64,000 nt of DNA from Gammaproteobacteria bacterium (GTDB taxonomy: Bacteria; Pseudomonadota; Gammaproteobacteria; Pseudomonadales; Pseudomonadaceae), in assembly GCA_018816095.1 (NCBI GenBank), contig JAHIWP010000036.1:62001-126000 (forward strand), read 5' to 3'. A program made the translations under genes and the position numbers. This document shows positions 18,566-27,793 of the stretch, one piece after another. The notes under the pieces were generated by a model. The model did not search any database. It saw only the letters and a list, made by a program, of their open reading frames with translations, and was not told the DNA's origin. Each line of letters begins with the position of its first letter. The first letter of the stretch is position 1.

Positions 18566-20338
18566 ATGCCTGAGTACAACGCCCCGCTGCGCGACCTGCG
18601 CTTTGTCCTCCATGAAGTGTTCGACGCCCCGAGCCTATGGGCTCGACTGCCGGCACTGGCTGAAACCGTCGATGCCGATACTGCCGATGCCATTCTGGAA
18701 GAAGCCGCCAAGGTCACGGCCGGCCTGATCGCCCCGCTCAACCGCAGCGGCGATGAAGAAGGCGCGCAATGGATTGCAGGCGATGTACGCACCCCGGCAG
18801 GCTTCAAAGAAGCCTATGCCACCTACATTGAAGGCGGCTGGGTCGGCCTGTCTGGCAACCCGACCTACGGCGGCATGGGCATGCCCAAGATGCTCGCCGT
18901 GGCATTTGAAGAAATGCTCTACGCCGCTGGCTCCAGCTTCGCTTTGTATTCGGCACTGAGTTCCGGCGCCTGCCTGGCCATCGACGCGCACGCCAGTGAA
19001 GAGCTGAAAAACACCTACCTGCCGCCGATGTACGAAGGCCGCTGGGCCGGTTCCATGTGCCTGACCGAAGCCCATGCCGGCACTGACCTGGGCATCATCC
19101 GCACCAAGGCCGAACCGCAAGCCGATGGCAGCTACCAGATCAGCGGCAGCAAGATTTTCATCACTGGCGGCGAGCAGGACCTCACCGAAAACATCATCCA
19201 CCTGGTGCTGGCCAAACTGCCCGACGCCCCGGCTGGCGCACGCGGCATCTCGCTGTTTCTGGTGCCCAAGGTGCTGGTCAATGCCGACGGCAGCCTAGCC
19301 GCGCGCAACGCCGTGAGCTGCGGCTCGATCGAACACAAGATGGGTATCAAGGCCTCGGCCACCTGCGTGATGAACTTCGACGGCGCCACCGGCTACCTGA
19401 TCGGCGAGCCGAACAAAGGCCTGGCGGCGATGTTCACCATGATGAACTACGAGCGCCTGTCCATCGGCATCCAGGGCATTGGTTGCGCCGAAGCCTCCTA
19501 CCAGGCCGCTCGTGACTACGCCCGCGAACGCCTGCAAAGCCGCGCAGCCACTGGCCCAGAAGCCCAGGACAAAGCCGCCGACCCGATCATCGTGCACGCC
19601 GATGTACGGCGCATGCTGCTGACCATGAAAGCCCTTACGGAAGGTGGCCGCGCGTTTGCCTGCTATGTCGGCCAACAGCTCGACCTGAGTAAATTCAGCG
19701 ACGACAACAGCGAGCGCCAAACAGCCGAAACCCTGGTGGCCTTGCTCACGCCAGTCGCCAAGGCGTTCTTTACCGACACGGGCTTGGACAGCTGCATCCA
19801 TGGCCAACAGGTGTTCGGCGGCCACGGTTACATCCGCGAATGGGGCCAGGAGCAACTGGTGCGTGACGTGCGCATCGCGCAAATCTACGAAGGCACCAAC
19901 GGTATTCAGGCCCTCGACCTGCTCGGGCGCAAGATCATCGCCAACGGCGGCGTGGCGCTGCGCCAGTTCACCGCCGAGATTCGCCGCTTCGCCGAGCAGC
20001 CCGACGCGCCGTATGCCGCCGCTCTGCTGGATGCCGTTGAGCGCCTGGAGCGCACCAGCAGCTGGCTGCAGGAACGTGCCGCGGGCAACCCGCACGAAAC
20101 CGGCGCAGCGTCGGTGGAGTACCTGCACCTGTTCGGCTACACCGCCTACGCCTGGATGTGGGCGCGCATGGCCGCCGTGGCGCAGGCCAAGTGCAGCGAA
20201 GACGAAGCGTTTTACAGCGCCAAACTGGCCACCGCCGAGTTCTACTTCGCCCGCCTGCTGCCGCGCATCCTGACCCTGGAAGCCAGCATTCGCGCAGGCA
20301 GCGACGCACTGTACGGCCTGCGCGCCGAGCAATTCTGA
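18566..20338 (+). CDS. Acyl-CoA dehydrogenase, long form with C-terminal domain
   Basis: A 590-residue FAD enzyme introducing the 2,3 double bond in acyl-CoA. It is longer than the standard 380-residue family because of an extra C-terminal domain, as in the FadE-type group common in Pseudomonas. Motifs: SMCLTEAHAGTDLGIIRTKA (FAD and substrate binding), TGGEQDLTENIIHLVLAK, GCAEASYQAARDYARERLQ, and RIAQIYEGTNGIQALDLLGR, whose Glu occupies the position of the catalytic base in many family members. The start ATG 18566 follows a short leader with hairpins. With the ligase and thiolase it supplies three of the beta-oxidation steps; hydratase and 3-hydroxyacyl-CoA dehydrogenase are not in this window. 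Confidence 0.92.
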   Translation: MPEYNAPLRDLRFVLHEVFDAPSLWARLPALAETVDADTADAILEEAAKVTAGLIAPLNRSGDEEGAQWIAGDVRTPAGFKEAYATYIEGGWVGLSGNPTYGGMGMPKMLAVAFEEMLYAAGSSFALYSALSSGACLAIDAHASEELKNTYLPPMYEGRWAGSMCLTEAHAGTDLGIIRTKAEPQADGSYQISGSKIFITGGEQDLTENIIHLVLAKLPDAPAGARGISLFLVPKVLVNADGSLAARNAVSCGSIEHKMGIKASATCVMNFDGATGYLIGEPNKGLAAMFTMMNYERLSIGIQGIGCAEASYQAARDYARERLQSRAATGPEAQDKAADPIIVHADVRRMLLTMKALTEGGRAFACYVGQQLDLSKFSDDNSERQTAETLVALLTPVAKAFFTDTGLDSCIHGQQVFGGHGYIREWGQEQLVRDVRIAQIYEGTNGIQALDLLGRKIIANGGVALRQFTAEIRRFAEQPDAPYAAALLDAVERLERTSSWLQERAAGNPHETGAASVEYLHLFGYTAYAWMWARMAAVAQAKCSEDEAFYSAKLATAEFYFARLLPRILTLEASIRAGSDALYGLRAEQF

Positions 20339-20389
20339 CGCCAACCCGCCCCTGCCTGGCGGGAACTGCGAACACCGGTTGAGCGTTTG

Positions 20390-20421
20390 CGCGGCGTCCA
20401 TTAAGGGCGTCGCGTTTTTTT
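20390..20421 (+). terminator. Rho-independent terminator after the acyl-CoA dehydrogenase gene
   Basis: A 10-bp stem (CGCGGCGTCC / GGGCGTCGCG, two G-T pairs) with an ATTAA loop, followed by seven Ts at 20415-20421. It lies 52 bp after the stop and 40 bp before the thiolase start, so the thiolase depends on read-through or on its own promoter. Confidence 0.75.
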
Positions 20422-20460
20422 ATTCGAGCCACTGGCTGCCCCGGCAGCACGAGGAAGCAC

Positions 20461-21639
20461 ATGCAAGAAGTCGTTATAGTCGCCGCCACCCGCACCGCTA
20501 TCGGTGCCTTTCAGGGCGCATTGAGCAGCGTGAGCGCTGTTGATCTGGGCGCTGCCGTTATCCGCCGCCTGCTCGCCGACACCGGCCTGCCCGCCGAACA
20601 AGTCGACGAAGTGATACTCGGCCAGGTACTGACCGCCGGTGCCGGGCAGAATCCGGCCCGCCAGAGCACACTCAAAGCCGGCCTGCCGCACACCGTACCC
20701 GCGCTGACCCTGAACAAAGTCTGCGGCTCCGGCCTCAAGGCCGTGATCATGGCGGCCCAGGCGATTCGCTGTGGCGACGCCGAGGTGATCATCGCCGGCG
20801 GCCAGGAAAACATGAGCCAGTCGCCACACGTGCTGAACGGCTCACGCAATGGCCTGCGCATGGGCCACGGCCAGTTAGTCGACACGATGATCCACGACGG
20901 CCTGTGGGATGCCTTCAACGACTACCACATGGGCATCACCGCCGAGAACCTGGCCGAGCAGTACGGCATCAGCCGCTCCGAGCAGGATGCCTTCGCCGCG
21001 CACTCGCAGCTGCGCGCCTGCGCCGCCATTGAAGCCGGGCGCTTTGCCAACGAAATCACCCCGATTGAGATCCCCCAACGCAAAGGTGACAGCCTGATCG
21101 TCGCCACCGATGAACAACCGCGCCCCAGCAGCACCCTGGAAGCCCTGGGCAAACTGCGCCCGGCCTTCAAACGTGACGGCAGCGTCACCGCTGGCAATGC
21201 CTCCACCCTCAACGACGGCGCGGCCGCTGTGCTGCTGATGAGCGCCACTAAAGCCGCCGAGCTGAACCTGCCGGTGCTGGCGCGGATCAAGGCCCATGCC
21301 AGTGCCGGCGTCGACCCGGCGACTATGGGCATCGGCCCGGTGTTCGCCACCTGCCGCGTCCTGGAGAAAGCCAACTGGAGCCTGGAGCAACTCGACCTGA
21401 TCGAAGCCAATGAAGCCTTCGCCGCCCAAGCCATTGCGGTCGGCCGCGAGCTGCAGTGGGACAGCGCCAAGGTCAACGTCAACGGCGGCGCCATCGCCCT
21501 CGGCCACCCGATCGGCGCGTCGGGCTGCCGGATTCTGGTCAGCCTGATCCATGAGATGATCCGCCGCGACGCTCACAAAGGCCTGGCCACCCTGTGCATA
21601 GGTGGCGGCCAAGGCGTGGCGCTGGCCATCGAGCGTTAA
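20461..21639 (+). CDS. Acetyl-CoA acetyltransferase / thiolase
   Basis: A 392-residue thiolase that cleaves 3-ketoacyl-CoA or condenses two acetyl-CoA. All catalytic elements are visible: nucleophilic Cys88 in [11 protein letters not shown], the NEAFAAQA asparagine region, [10 protein letters not shown] with the catalytic His, and the second Cys in [11 protein letters not shown]. Sequence style is that of AtoB/PhaA-type acetoacetyl-CoA thiolases rather than FadA, but chain-length specificity cannot be read reliably. ATG 20461 is preceded by GAGGAAG at a suitable distance. It continues the acyl-CoA block but is preceded by a good terminator. Confidence 0.93.
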   Translation: MQEVVIVAATRTAIGAFQGALSSVSAVDLGAAVIRRLLADTGLPAEQVDEVILGQVLTAGAGQNPARQSTLKAGLPHTVPALTLNKVCGSGLKAVIMAAQAIRCGDAEVIIAGGQENMSQSPHVLNGSRNGLRMGHGQLVDTMIHDGLWDAFNDYHMGITAENLAEQYGISRSEQDAFAAHSQLRACAAIEAGRFANEITPIEIPQRKGDSLIVATDEQPRPSSTLEALGKLRPAFKRDGSVTAGNASTLNDGAAAVLLMSATKAAELNLPVLARIKAHASAGVDPATMGIGPVFATCRVLEKANWSLEQLDLIEANEAFAAQAIAVGRELQWDSAKVNVNGGAIALGHPIGASGCRILVSLIHEMIRRDAHKGLATLCIGGGQGVALAIER

Positions 21640-21722
21640 GCCCGTCCAACCAAGGTGCAATGGCGCCGGGCGACCGCGCCATGCACCCTGACTGCAAGCC
21701 CACACAACAACAAGAGATAGCC

Positions 21723-22589
21723 ATGCGCACCCTGACTACCCTGACCGGTAACAGCCAAAAACTCGACGGCGGCGCCATGTTCGGCAATGCGCCGAAAGCC
21801 CTGTGGCAACGCTGGATGAAACCGGACGAACTGAACCGCATCGACCTCGGTTGCCGCGCCCTGCTGGTGCAAGAGGAGGGCCGCAACATCCTGGTTGAAA
21901 CCGGCATCGGCGCGTTTTTCAGCCCCGAAATGAAACAGCGCTTCGGCGTGCAGGAAGAGCGTCATGTGCTGCTCGACAGCCTTGCTGCGGCGGGCCTGAG
22001 TGATGCCGACATCGACATCGTGGTGCTCACCCACCTGCATTTTGACCATGCCGGCGGCTTGCTCGCAGCCTGGGAAGACGACCAACCGGCCCGCTTGCTA
22101 TTCCCCAATGCGCAGTTCATCACCGGCAGGCGCCAATGGCAGCGCGCCTACCAGCCCCATGCCCGCGACCGCGCATCCTATATCCCGGAGTTGCTGGAGC
22201 TGCTCGAAGCCAGCGGCCGCCTGCACCTGGTCGATGAAACCGAGAATTGTGAGCTATTGGGCGCGGACTGGCGCCTGCACTGGAGCGACGGCCACACCCC
22301 CGGCCAGTTGATCCCCGAAGTCGCCATGCCCGATGGCCCGGTGGTGTTCCCCGCCGACCTGATCCCCGGCGCACCGTGGGTGCACCTGCCGATCACCATG
22401 GGTTATGACCGCTTCCCCGAAGGCTTGATTGAAGAGAAAGAAGCCCTGCTGGCCGACCTGTATACACGCGGCGGTCGCCTGGTTTTTACCCACGACCCGG
22501 ATACCGCTATGGGCCGCGTAAGCCGTGATGAAAAAGGCCGCTACGGCCTGCAGCAGGCCATGCCCCGAGCCTGCCAGCTGGACAGCTAA
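21723..22589 (+). CDS. Metallo-beta-lactamase-fold hydrolase
   Basis: A 288-residue binuclear metal hydrolase. The signature [10 protein letters not shown] gives His104, His106, Asp108 and His109; later ligands are in SDGHTPGQL, the FPADLIP aspartate and FTHDPD. The overall style is that of lactonase or thioesterase-like members (AHL-lactonase group), but the true substrate is unknown. The start ATG 21723 ([17 protein letters not shown]) is preceded by AAGAGA; the open frame extends upstream into the thiolase gene but without a plausible start. Position right after thiolase suggests removal of a CoA thioester or a lactone by-product; this is inference. Confidence 0.85.
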   Translation: MRTLTTLTGNSQKLDGGAMFGNAPKALWQRWMKPDELNRIDLGCRALLVQEEGRNILVETGIGAFFSPEMKQRFGVQEERHVLLDSLAAAGLSDADIDIVVLTHLHFDHAGGLLAAWEDDQPARLLFPNAQFITGRRQWQRAYQPHARDRASYIPELLELLEASGRLHLVDETENCELLGADWRLHWSDGHTPGQLIPEVAMPDGPVVFPADLIPGAPWVHLPITMGYDRFPEGLIEEKEALLADLYTRGGRLVFTHDPDTAMGRVSRDEKGRYGLQQAMPRACQLDS

Positions 22590-22596
22590 ACGCCCC

Positions 22597-22896
22597 TTAC
22601 AAGCCGCCGCTGATGCCCAGGTTAAGGCCAATGGCGGTGGCCAAGGACAACGGCAGCAACAGGGTATCGAGCAAGGCACTGACCGGCAGATCAACTGCCG
22701 GGTAAGCCGGCGCTTCAGCACCGAAGCGATCAGTGGCGCAGCAGCCTCCTTGCAGCGCATACCAATCCAGGCGCGTACCGGCGTACACCACTGGCGCGCC
22801 CGGTTTGGCCGCGTCCAGAGTGCGCACAGTGGCGCAACCGCTAAGGGTCAGCCCCAACAGCACAGCGACGGTGGCACGCGCCAGTGGCTTATTCAT
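22597..22896 (-). CDS. YceK/YidQ-type lipoprotein
   Basis: A 99-residue small lipoprotein. [20 protein letters not shown] followed by CA is a signal peptide with lipobox LSGC. The mature part contains [16 protein letters not shown] and a hydrophobic segment ending [13 protein letters not shown], matching the YceK/YidQ (DUF1375) family of unknown function. The start ATG 22896 overlaps the end of ubiX by eight bases on the same strand, so it is cotranscribed and probably coupled. Its stop lies seven bases from the stop of the convergent hydrolase gene. Confidence 0.8.
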   Translation of the reverse strand: MNKPLARATVAVLLGLTLSGCATVRTLDAAKPGAPVVYAGTRLDWYALQGGCCATDRFGAEAPAYPAVDLPVSALLDTLLLPLSLATAIGLNLGISGGL

Positions 22897-23521
22897 CCGG
22901 GGTGGTCTGATGGTGTTCGCCCCAACGCGGCAGCATGTCCTGCGGCACACCCAAACAATTGAGAATGCGCGCCACGACAAAGTCGATCAGGTCATCAATG
23001 GTCTGCGGCTGGTGATAAAAGCCCGGCGCGGCTGGCAGGATCGTCGCGCCCATGTTCGACAGCTTGAGCATGTTTTCCAGATGAATGCTGGAGAACGGCG
23101 CCTCACGCGGCACCAGAATCAGCTGACGACGCTCCTTCAACACCACATCCGCCGCGCGCTCAATCAGGTTATTGCAGGCGCCATTGGCAATCGCTGACAG
23201 CGAGCCGGTGCTGCACGGCACCACCACCATCGCCGAGGGCGCACCGGAGCCGGAGGCCGCCGGGGCCATCCAGTCTTCCTTACCGTACACACGAATCTGC
23301 CCCGGCAACGCGCCGGTGTATTCGTTGAGAAACGCCTGCATGGCCTGCGGTTTACTCGGCAGGCTGACATCGGTTTCGGTGGCCATCACCAACTGCGCGG
23401 CCTTGGAAATCAGAAAGTGCACCTCGCGGTCTTCCCGCACCAGGCAATCGAGCAGGCGCAAACCGTACTGCGCGCCGGAGGCACCGGTCATGGCCAAAGT
23501 AATTCGTTCTGGACCGCTCAT
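22889..23521 (-). CDS. ubiX: Flavin prenyltransferase UbiX
   Basis: A 210-residue enzyme that attaches a dimethylallyl unit to FMN to make prenyl-FMN, the cofactor of UbiD decarboxylase in ubiquinone synthesis. The N-terminal [18 protein letters not shown] is the flavin-binding loop; [16 protein letters not shown] and [19 protein letters not shown] are the conserved phosphate and prenyl-donor sites. Length is typical. The ATG at 23521 is the first in frame. The gene is downstream of mpl on the same strand, as in other pseudomonads, but separated from it by a 170-bp repeat-rich gap. Confidence 0.96.
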   Translation of the reverse strand: MSGPERITLAMTGASGAQYGLRLLDCLVREDREVHFLISKAAQLVMATETDVSLPSKPQAMQAFLNEYTGALPGQIRVYGKEDWMAPAASGSGAPSAMVVVPCSTGSLSAIANGACNNLIERAADVVLKERRQLILVPREAPFSSIHLENMLKLSNMGATILPAAPGFYHQPQTIDDLIDFVVARILNCLGVPQDMLPRWGEHHQTTPDE

Positions 23522-23575
23522 CGAAGCTCCTCGATTTTTGGGGAAACGACTGCGCGACTAGCCGCACAGCAACCA

Positions 23576-23698
23576 CGTAGCCGGACTGCATCCGGGCTAC
23601 GCACTTATTGACCGCACCGTAGGATGGGTAGAGCGAAGCGCTACCCATCGACTTCAATCCGATGGATAGCGTCGCTGCGCGCCTCAGCCCACCCTACT
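23576..23698. repeat. Composite intergenic repeat between mpl and ubiX
   Basis: Two hairpin modules: CGTAGCCGGA-CTGCA-TCCGGGCTACG at 23576-23601, and GATGGGTAG-N9-CTACCCATC at 23623-23649, followed by GCCCACCCTAC. This type of GTAGGRTGGG repeat is scattered in pseudomonad genomes. Its right end overlaps mpl and supplies that gene's TAG stop. Confidence 0.65.
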
Positions 23699-25046
23699 CA
23701 GCCAGGGCCGTAGCTAACTTGCCATGCAGGCCGCCGAAGCCGCCGTTGCTCATCACCACAATCTGAGTACCCGGCGCGGCTTCCGCTTTTACCCCGGCAA
23801 TGATCGCTTCCAGCGAATCGCACACCTGAGTCGGCACCGTTGAAGTGGCCACCGTACCGGCCAAATCCCAGCCCAAGTTCGGCGGCGCGTACCAATATAC
23901 CGAATCGGCCTGCACCACGGACTCGGGCAAACCGTCGCGGTGCGCGCCGAGCTTCATCGAGTTGGAGCGCGGCTCGACGATGGCAATCAACTTGGCATCG
24001 CCGATGCGCTTGCGCAGGCCATCCAGAGTGGTGGCAATCGCCGTGGGGTGGTGAGCGAAGTCATCGAAGATGGTCACACCGTTGACTTCGGCGACCTTCT
24101 CCATGCGCCGCTTGGCATTGATAAAGCTGCACAGCGCCGCGATACCCAGCTCCGGCACCACGCCGACGTGGCGCGCCGCCGCCAGCACGGCCAGGGCATT
24201 GGCGACGTTATGCTGGCCGGTCAGTTGCCAGTCCACTGTGCCGGCGGTTTTACCCTCGAAAATCACCTCGAAACGCGAGCCGTCAGCGCTCAGCAGATTG
24301 GCCTGCCATTGCCCGCCCTCGCCGGTGGTGGCAACCGGCGTCCAGCAGCCCATTTCAATCACGCGCTTAAGCGCCGGTTCAGTGGTGGGATGAATGATCA
24401 GCCCTTCACCGGGAATGGTGCGCACCAGATGGTGGAACTGCCGCTCGATGGCCGGCAGATCCGGGAAGATGTCGGCGTGATCGAACTCCAAGTTATTCAG
24501 AATCGCGGTGCGCGGACGGTAGTGGACAAACTTGCTGCGCTTGTCGAAAAACGAGCTGTCGTACTCGTCGGCCTCGACCACGAAGAACGGCGTACCGCCG
24601 AGGCGCGCGGAAATACCGAAGTTCTGCGGCACGCCGCCAATCAAAAAGCCTGGGCTCATGCCGGCATGTTCCAACACCCAAGCGAGCATGCTTGAACTGC
24701 TGGTTTTGCCGTGGGTACCGGCCACCGCCAACACCCAACGGCCTTGCAGCACATGGTCGGCCAACCATTGCGGCCCGCTGACGTAGGGCAGGCCTTTGTT
24801 CAGCACATATTCCACTGCCGGGTTGCCGCGCGACAGGGCATTGCCGATCACCACCAGATCGGGCGCAGGGTCGAGTTGCGCGGCGTCATAACCCTGGGTC
24901 AGCTCGATGCCTTGAGCCTCAAGCTGAGTGCTCATGGGCGGGTAAACGTTGGCGTCGGAACCAGTCACGCGGTGGCCAAGTTCTTTGGCCAGCACCGCCA
25001 GCGAGCCCATAAACGTGCCGCAGATGCCGAGAATATGAATATGCAT
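23694..25046 (-). CDS. mpl: UDP-MurNAc:L-Ala-gamma-D-Glu-meso-DAP ligase (murein recycling)
   Basis: A 450-residue Mur-ligase-family enzyme that joins the recycled tripeptide L-Ala-gamma-D-Glu-meso-DAP to UDP-MurNAc in the cytoplasm. MHIHILGICGTFMGSLAVLA is the Mpl-specific N-terminus (GICGTFMG), VAGTHGKTSSSSM the ATP-binding loop, and IFDDFAHHPTAIATTL the conserved Mur-ligase central motif. I chose ATG 25046, with AAGGT eight bases upstream; the eight codons before it in frame are not needed. The gene's terminal codons run into the downstream repeat, which provides the stop. It diverges from eutB across 252 bp. Confidence 0.96.
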   Translation of the reverse strand: MHIHILGICGTFMGSLAVLAKELGHRVTGSDANVYPPMSTQLEAQGIELTQGYDAAQLDPAPDLVVIGNALSRGNPAVEYVLNKGLPYVSGPQWLADHVLQGRWVLAVAGTHGKTSSSSMLAWVLEHAGMSPGFLIGGVPQNFGISARLGGTPFFVVEADEYDSSFFDKRSKFVHYRPRTAILNNLEFDHADIFPDLPAIERQFHHLVRTIPGEGLIIHPTTEPALKRVIEMGCWTPVATTGEGGQWQANLLSADGSRFEVIFEGKTAGTVDWQLTGQHNVANALAVLAAARHVGVVPELGIAALCSFINAKRRMEKVAEVNGVTIFDDFAHHPTAIATTLDGLRKRIGDAKLIAIVEPRSNSMKLGAHRDGLPESVVQADSVYWYAPPNLGWDLAGTVATSTVPTQVCDSLEAIIAGVKAEAAPGTQIVVMSNGGFGGLHGKLATALAE

Positions 25047-25156
25047 GATGTACCTTGAAGGTGCCCTCAAAAACCGGTGAATAGGCGCGCGAAAAACTGG
25101 CCGCAGGTTAGCACAGCGCCGCCGCCCAGCAGAGGCCCAGCCCCTGCGCCTGCTTC

Positions 25157-25172
25157 TGGCACAGGGGTTGCT
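25157..25172 (+). promoter_or_regulatory. Sigma-54 (RpoN) promoter of eutBC
   Basis: TGGCACAGGGGTTGCT matches the -24/-12 consensus TGGCAC-N5-TTGCW at every fixed position with correct spacing. It points toward eutB, whose ATG is 127 bp downstream. Ethanolamine catabolism in Pseudomonas is known to be RpoN-dependent through an EatR-type activator. Confidence 0.8.
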
Positions 25173-25298
25173 GAACCTTGGCCAAGACGCTCGTCGTTAT
25201 TTAATTTCTGCCCATCCATCGACAGCCTTGTTTATTCCAGTGCATAGATGACAACTGCAGCACCGCTTTGGCGCAGCCAAGCCCTCAAGGGGAACTCA

Positions 25299-26693
25299 AT
25301 GCCCGCATACAGCCACAGCGTTGGCGGTGAAACCTACCGCTTCGACAGCCTTGCCGAGGTGATGGCCAAAGCCAGCCCCGCACGCTCCGGCGATTTTCTC
25401 GCCGGCGTGGCGGCGAGCAATGCTGGGGAGCGCGTCGCGGCGCAGATGACCCTAGCCGATATTCCGCTCAAGCAGTTTCTCCACGAAGCATTGATCCCCT
25501 ATGAAGACGATGAAGTCACCCGGCTGATTATCGACAGCCATGACGCCGCCGCGTTCGCCCCGGTCAGCCACCTGACCGTCGGCGATTTTCGTGACTGGCT
25601 GCTCGGTGAAGAAGCCGATGAAGCCAGCCTGCGCGCCCTCGCCCCCGGTCTGACCCCGGAAATGGCCGCAGCCGTGTCGAAAATCATGCGCGTGCAGGAC
25701 CTGGTGCTGGTGGCGCAGAAAATCCGCGTGGTCAGCCGTTTTCGCAACACCGTTGGCCTGCGCGGGCGCATGTCCACCCGCCTGCAACCCAACCACCCGA
25801 CCGACGAACCGGCCGGTATCGCCGCGAGCATTCTCGACGGCCTGCTCTACGGCAACGGCGACGCCATGATCGGCATCAACCCCGCCACCGACAGCACCCA
25901 ATCGATCTGCGAGATGCTGCGCATGCTCGACGGCATCATTCAGCGCTATGAAATCCCCACCCAAGGCTGCGTGCTGACCCACGTCACCACCTCAATCGAG
26001 GCGATTAACCGTGGCGTACCGCTGGATTTGGTGTTCCAGTCGATTGCCGGCACCGAAGCGGCCAACGCCAGCTTCGGCGTCAGCCTGAAGATTCTGCAGG
26101 AAGGCTACGACGCCGGCCTGAGCCTCAAGCGCGGCACCCTGGGCGACAACCTGATGTACTTCGAAACCGGCCAGGGCAGCGCGCTATCGGCCGGAGCCCA
26201 CCACGGCCTCGACCAGCAAACCTGCGAGTCCCGCGCCTATGCGGTGGCGCGGCATTTCAAGCCGTTTTTGGTGAATACCGTGGTCGGTTTTATCGGCCCG
26301 GAGTACCTCTACAACGGCAAACAGATCATCCGCGCAGGCTTAGAAGATCACTTCTGCGGCAAGCTGCTGGGCCTGCCGATGGGTTGCGACATCTGCTACA
26401 CCAACCACGCCGAAGCCGATCAGGACGACATGGACGTGCTGCTGACCCTGCTCGGGGTGGCCGGGATCAACTTCATCATGGGCATCCCCGGCTCCGATGA
26501 CGTGATGCTCAACTACCAGACCACCTCCTTCCACGACGCGCTGTATGCCCGCCAGAGCCTGGGGCTGAAACCGGCGCCCGAATTCGAAGCCTGGCTGCAG
26601 CGCATGGGCATCTTCACCCAAGCCGATGGCCGCCCGCGCCTGGGCAACAGCCTGCCGCCGGCGTTCCGTCAGGCGCTGGCGCAGCTTGGTTAG
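25299..26693 (+). CDS. eutB: Ethanolamine ammonia-lyase large subunit
   Basis: A 464-residue subunit of the adenosylcobalamin-dependent enzyme that converts ethanolamine to acetaldehyde and ammonia. Family motifs include [55 protein letters not shown] and [18 protein letters not shown]. The ATG at 25299 has AAGGGGA nine bases upstream; the frame extends 17 codons further without a good site. eutC follows after 14 bp. No carboxysome-shell genes, aldehyde dehydrogenase, ethanolamine permease or eatR lie in this window, so the gene pair is isolated from the rest of the pathway. Transcription is probably from the sigma-54 promoter at 25157. Confidence 0.97.
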   Translation: MPAYSHSVGGETYRFDSLAEVMAKASPARSGDFLAGVAASNAGERVAAQMTLADIPLKQFLHEALIPYEDDEVTRLIIDSHDAAAFAPVSHLTVGDFRDWLLGEEADEASLRALAPGLTPEMAAAVSKIMRVQDLVLVAQKIRVVSRFRNTVGLRGRMSTRLQPNHPTDEPAGIAASILDGLLYGNGDAMIGINPATDSTQSICEMLRMLDGIIQRYEIPTQGCVLTHVTTSIEAINRGVPLDLVFQSIAGTEAANASFGVSLKILQEGYDAGLSLKRGTLGDNLMYFETGQGSALSAGAHHGLDQQTCESRAYAVARHFKPFLVNTVVGFIGPEYLYNGKQIIRAGLEDHFCGKLLGLPMGCDICYTNHAEADQDDMDVLLTLLGVAGINFIMGIPGSDDVMLNYQTTSFHDALYARQSLGLKPAPEFEAWLQRMGIFTQADGRPRLGNSLPPAFRQALAQLG

Positions 26694-26707
26694 CAGAGGA
26701 GTCGCGT

Positions 26708-27520
26708 ATGTACGATGACAGCCCACTCAGCGGTGCCAGCGAAAACCCCTGGCAGCAACTGCGCAACCTGACGCCTGCGCGTATCGCCCTGGGTCGCGCC
26801 GGCACCAGCCTGCCGACCCGTGCGCAGCTGGATTTCCAGTTTGCCCACGCCCAGGCCCGTGATGCCGTGCACCTGCCGTTCGATCACGCCGCACTTGCCG
26901 CAAGCCTGGCCCACCAACATCGACAGAGCCTATTGCTGCACAGCGCCGCCAAGGACCGTGACACCTACCTGCAACGCCCGGACCTGGGCCGCCGCCTGAG
27001 CCACGAGTCCGCCGAGCTACTGGGCCAGCACCGCGAGAACAACCCGGACGGTTACGACCTGGCCATTGTCGTTGCGGACGGCCTATCCGCCCTGGCCGTG
27101 CACCGGCATGCGCTGCCCATGCTTGAACGCATAAGCGAACAGGCGCAGGCCGAAAACTGGCGCATGGCCCCTGTCGTCATGGTGACCCAGGGCCGGGTGG
27201 CCGTGGCCGATGAAGTGGCCGAGCTGCTGGGGGCAAAGATGGTGGTGATCCTGATCGGCGAACGCCCGGGGCTTAGCTCACCGGACAGCCTAGGTCTGTA
27301 CTTCACCTATGCACCCAAGGTCGGTCTTACCGACGCTTACCGTAACTGCATCTCCAACGTGCGCCTGGAGGGCCTGAGCTACGCCATGGCCAGCCATCGC
27401 CTGCTCTACCTGATGCGCGAGGCGTGCCGTCGCCAGCTGTCTGGGGTCAACCTCAAGGATGAGGCCGAGGTACCACTGCTGGCGGGGGGGGAGCAACGCG
27501 GAAACTTCTTGCTGGGCTAG
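26708..27520 (+). CDS. eutC: Ethanolamine ammonia-lyase small subunit
   Basis: A 270-residue partner of EutB that binds cobalamin with it. Recognisable segments are [20 protein letters not shown] near the N-terminus, LRNLTPAR just before it, [13 protein letters not shown], and [18 protein letters not shown], plus the conserved ending QRGNFLLG. Length is slightly below the enteric enzyme's, as usual in Pseudomonas. An eight-G run at 27484-27491 lies just before the final codons; the frame is intact as given. Translation probably follows directly from eutB (14-bp gap). Confidence 0.96.
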   Translation: MYDDSPLSGASENPWQQLRNLTPARIALGRAGTSLPTRAQLDFQFAHAQARDAVHLPFDHAALAASLAHQHRQSLLLHSAAKDRDTYLQRPDLGRRLSHESAELLGQHRENNPDGYDLAIVVADGLSALAVHRHALPMLERISEQAQAENWRMAPVVMVTQGRVAVADEVAELLGAKMVVILIGERPGLSSPDSLGLYFTYAPKVGLTDAYRNCISNVRLEGLSYAMASHRLLYLMREACRRQLSGVNLKDEAEVPLLAGGEQRGNFLLG

Positions 27521-27555
27521 GCCGCCCTAATCAGGCGCTGCAGTACCAGGCTTAT

Positions 27556-27620
27556 GTGGGAGGGGCTTTAGCCGCGACTAGCCTGAAATGCTGAAGCATC
27601 GCGGCTAAAACCCCTCCTAA
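27556..27620. repeat. REPIN downstream of eutC
   Basis: REP core GTGGGAGGGGCTTTAGCCGC at 27556-27575 and its inverted partner TCGCGGCTAAAACCCCTCC at 27599-27617, separated by about 22 bp. It follows the eutC stop by 36 bp and may act as a transcript-stabilising or terminating hairpin. No gene lies in the 270-bp gap that holds it. Confidence 0.85.
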
Positions 27621-27679
27621 GGCAATCCACCGTCGACTGCCTTGTGCACTCCATACGCCTAGCGGGGCGGTGATTACAA

Positions 27680-27695
27680 CCAAACGCTTGTTTGG
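27680..27695. promoter_or_regulatory. PsrA-like operator upstream of the GNAT gene
   Basis: CCAAACGCTTGTTTGG is a perfect dyad that fits the reported PsrA box (G/C)AAAC-N2-4-GTTT(G/C). It sits 99 bp upstream of the acetyltransferase start. PsrA is a TetR-type fatty-acid-responsive regulator in Pseudomonas; another TetR-family protein could equally use this site. Confidence 0.5.
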
Positions 27696-27793
27696 ATTGC
27701 ACTTTCAAAAAGCTTTAGGCAGCATCGGGAGCGTTCGCAGGCAGCGCTGCCGTGTTGCCGAAGCCATCCACACGACTGAAGTAGAGGCTCACC

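Noticed and set aside
15293..18613. Long open frames on the minus strand opposite the acyl-CoA ligase and permease genes (over 500 codons each)
   Set aside because: They are exact antisense shadows of two strongly supported genes, with low-complexity, His/Gly/Gln-rich translations and no family motifs. High GC content produces such frames.
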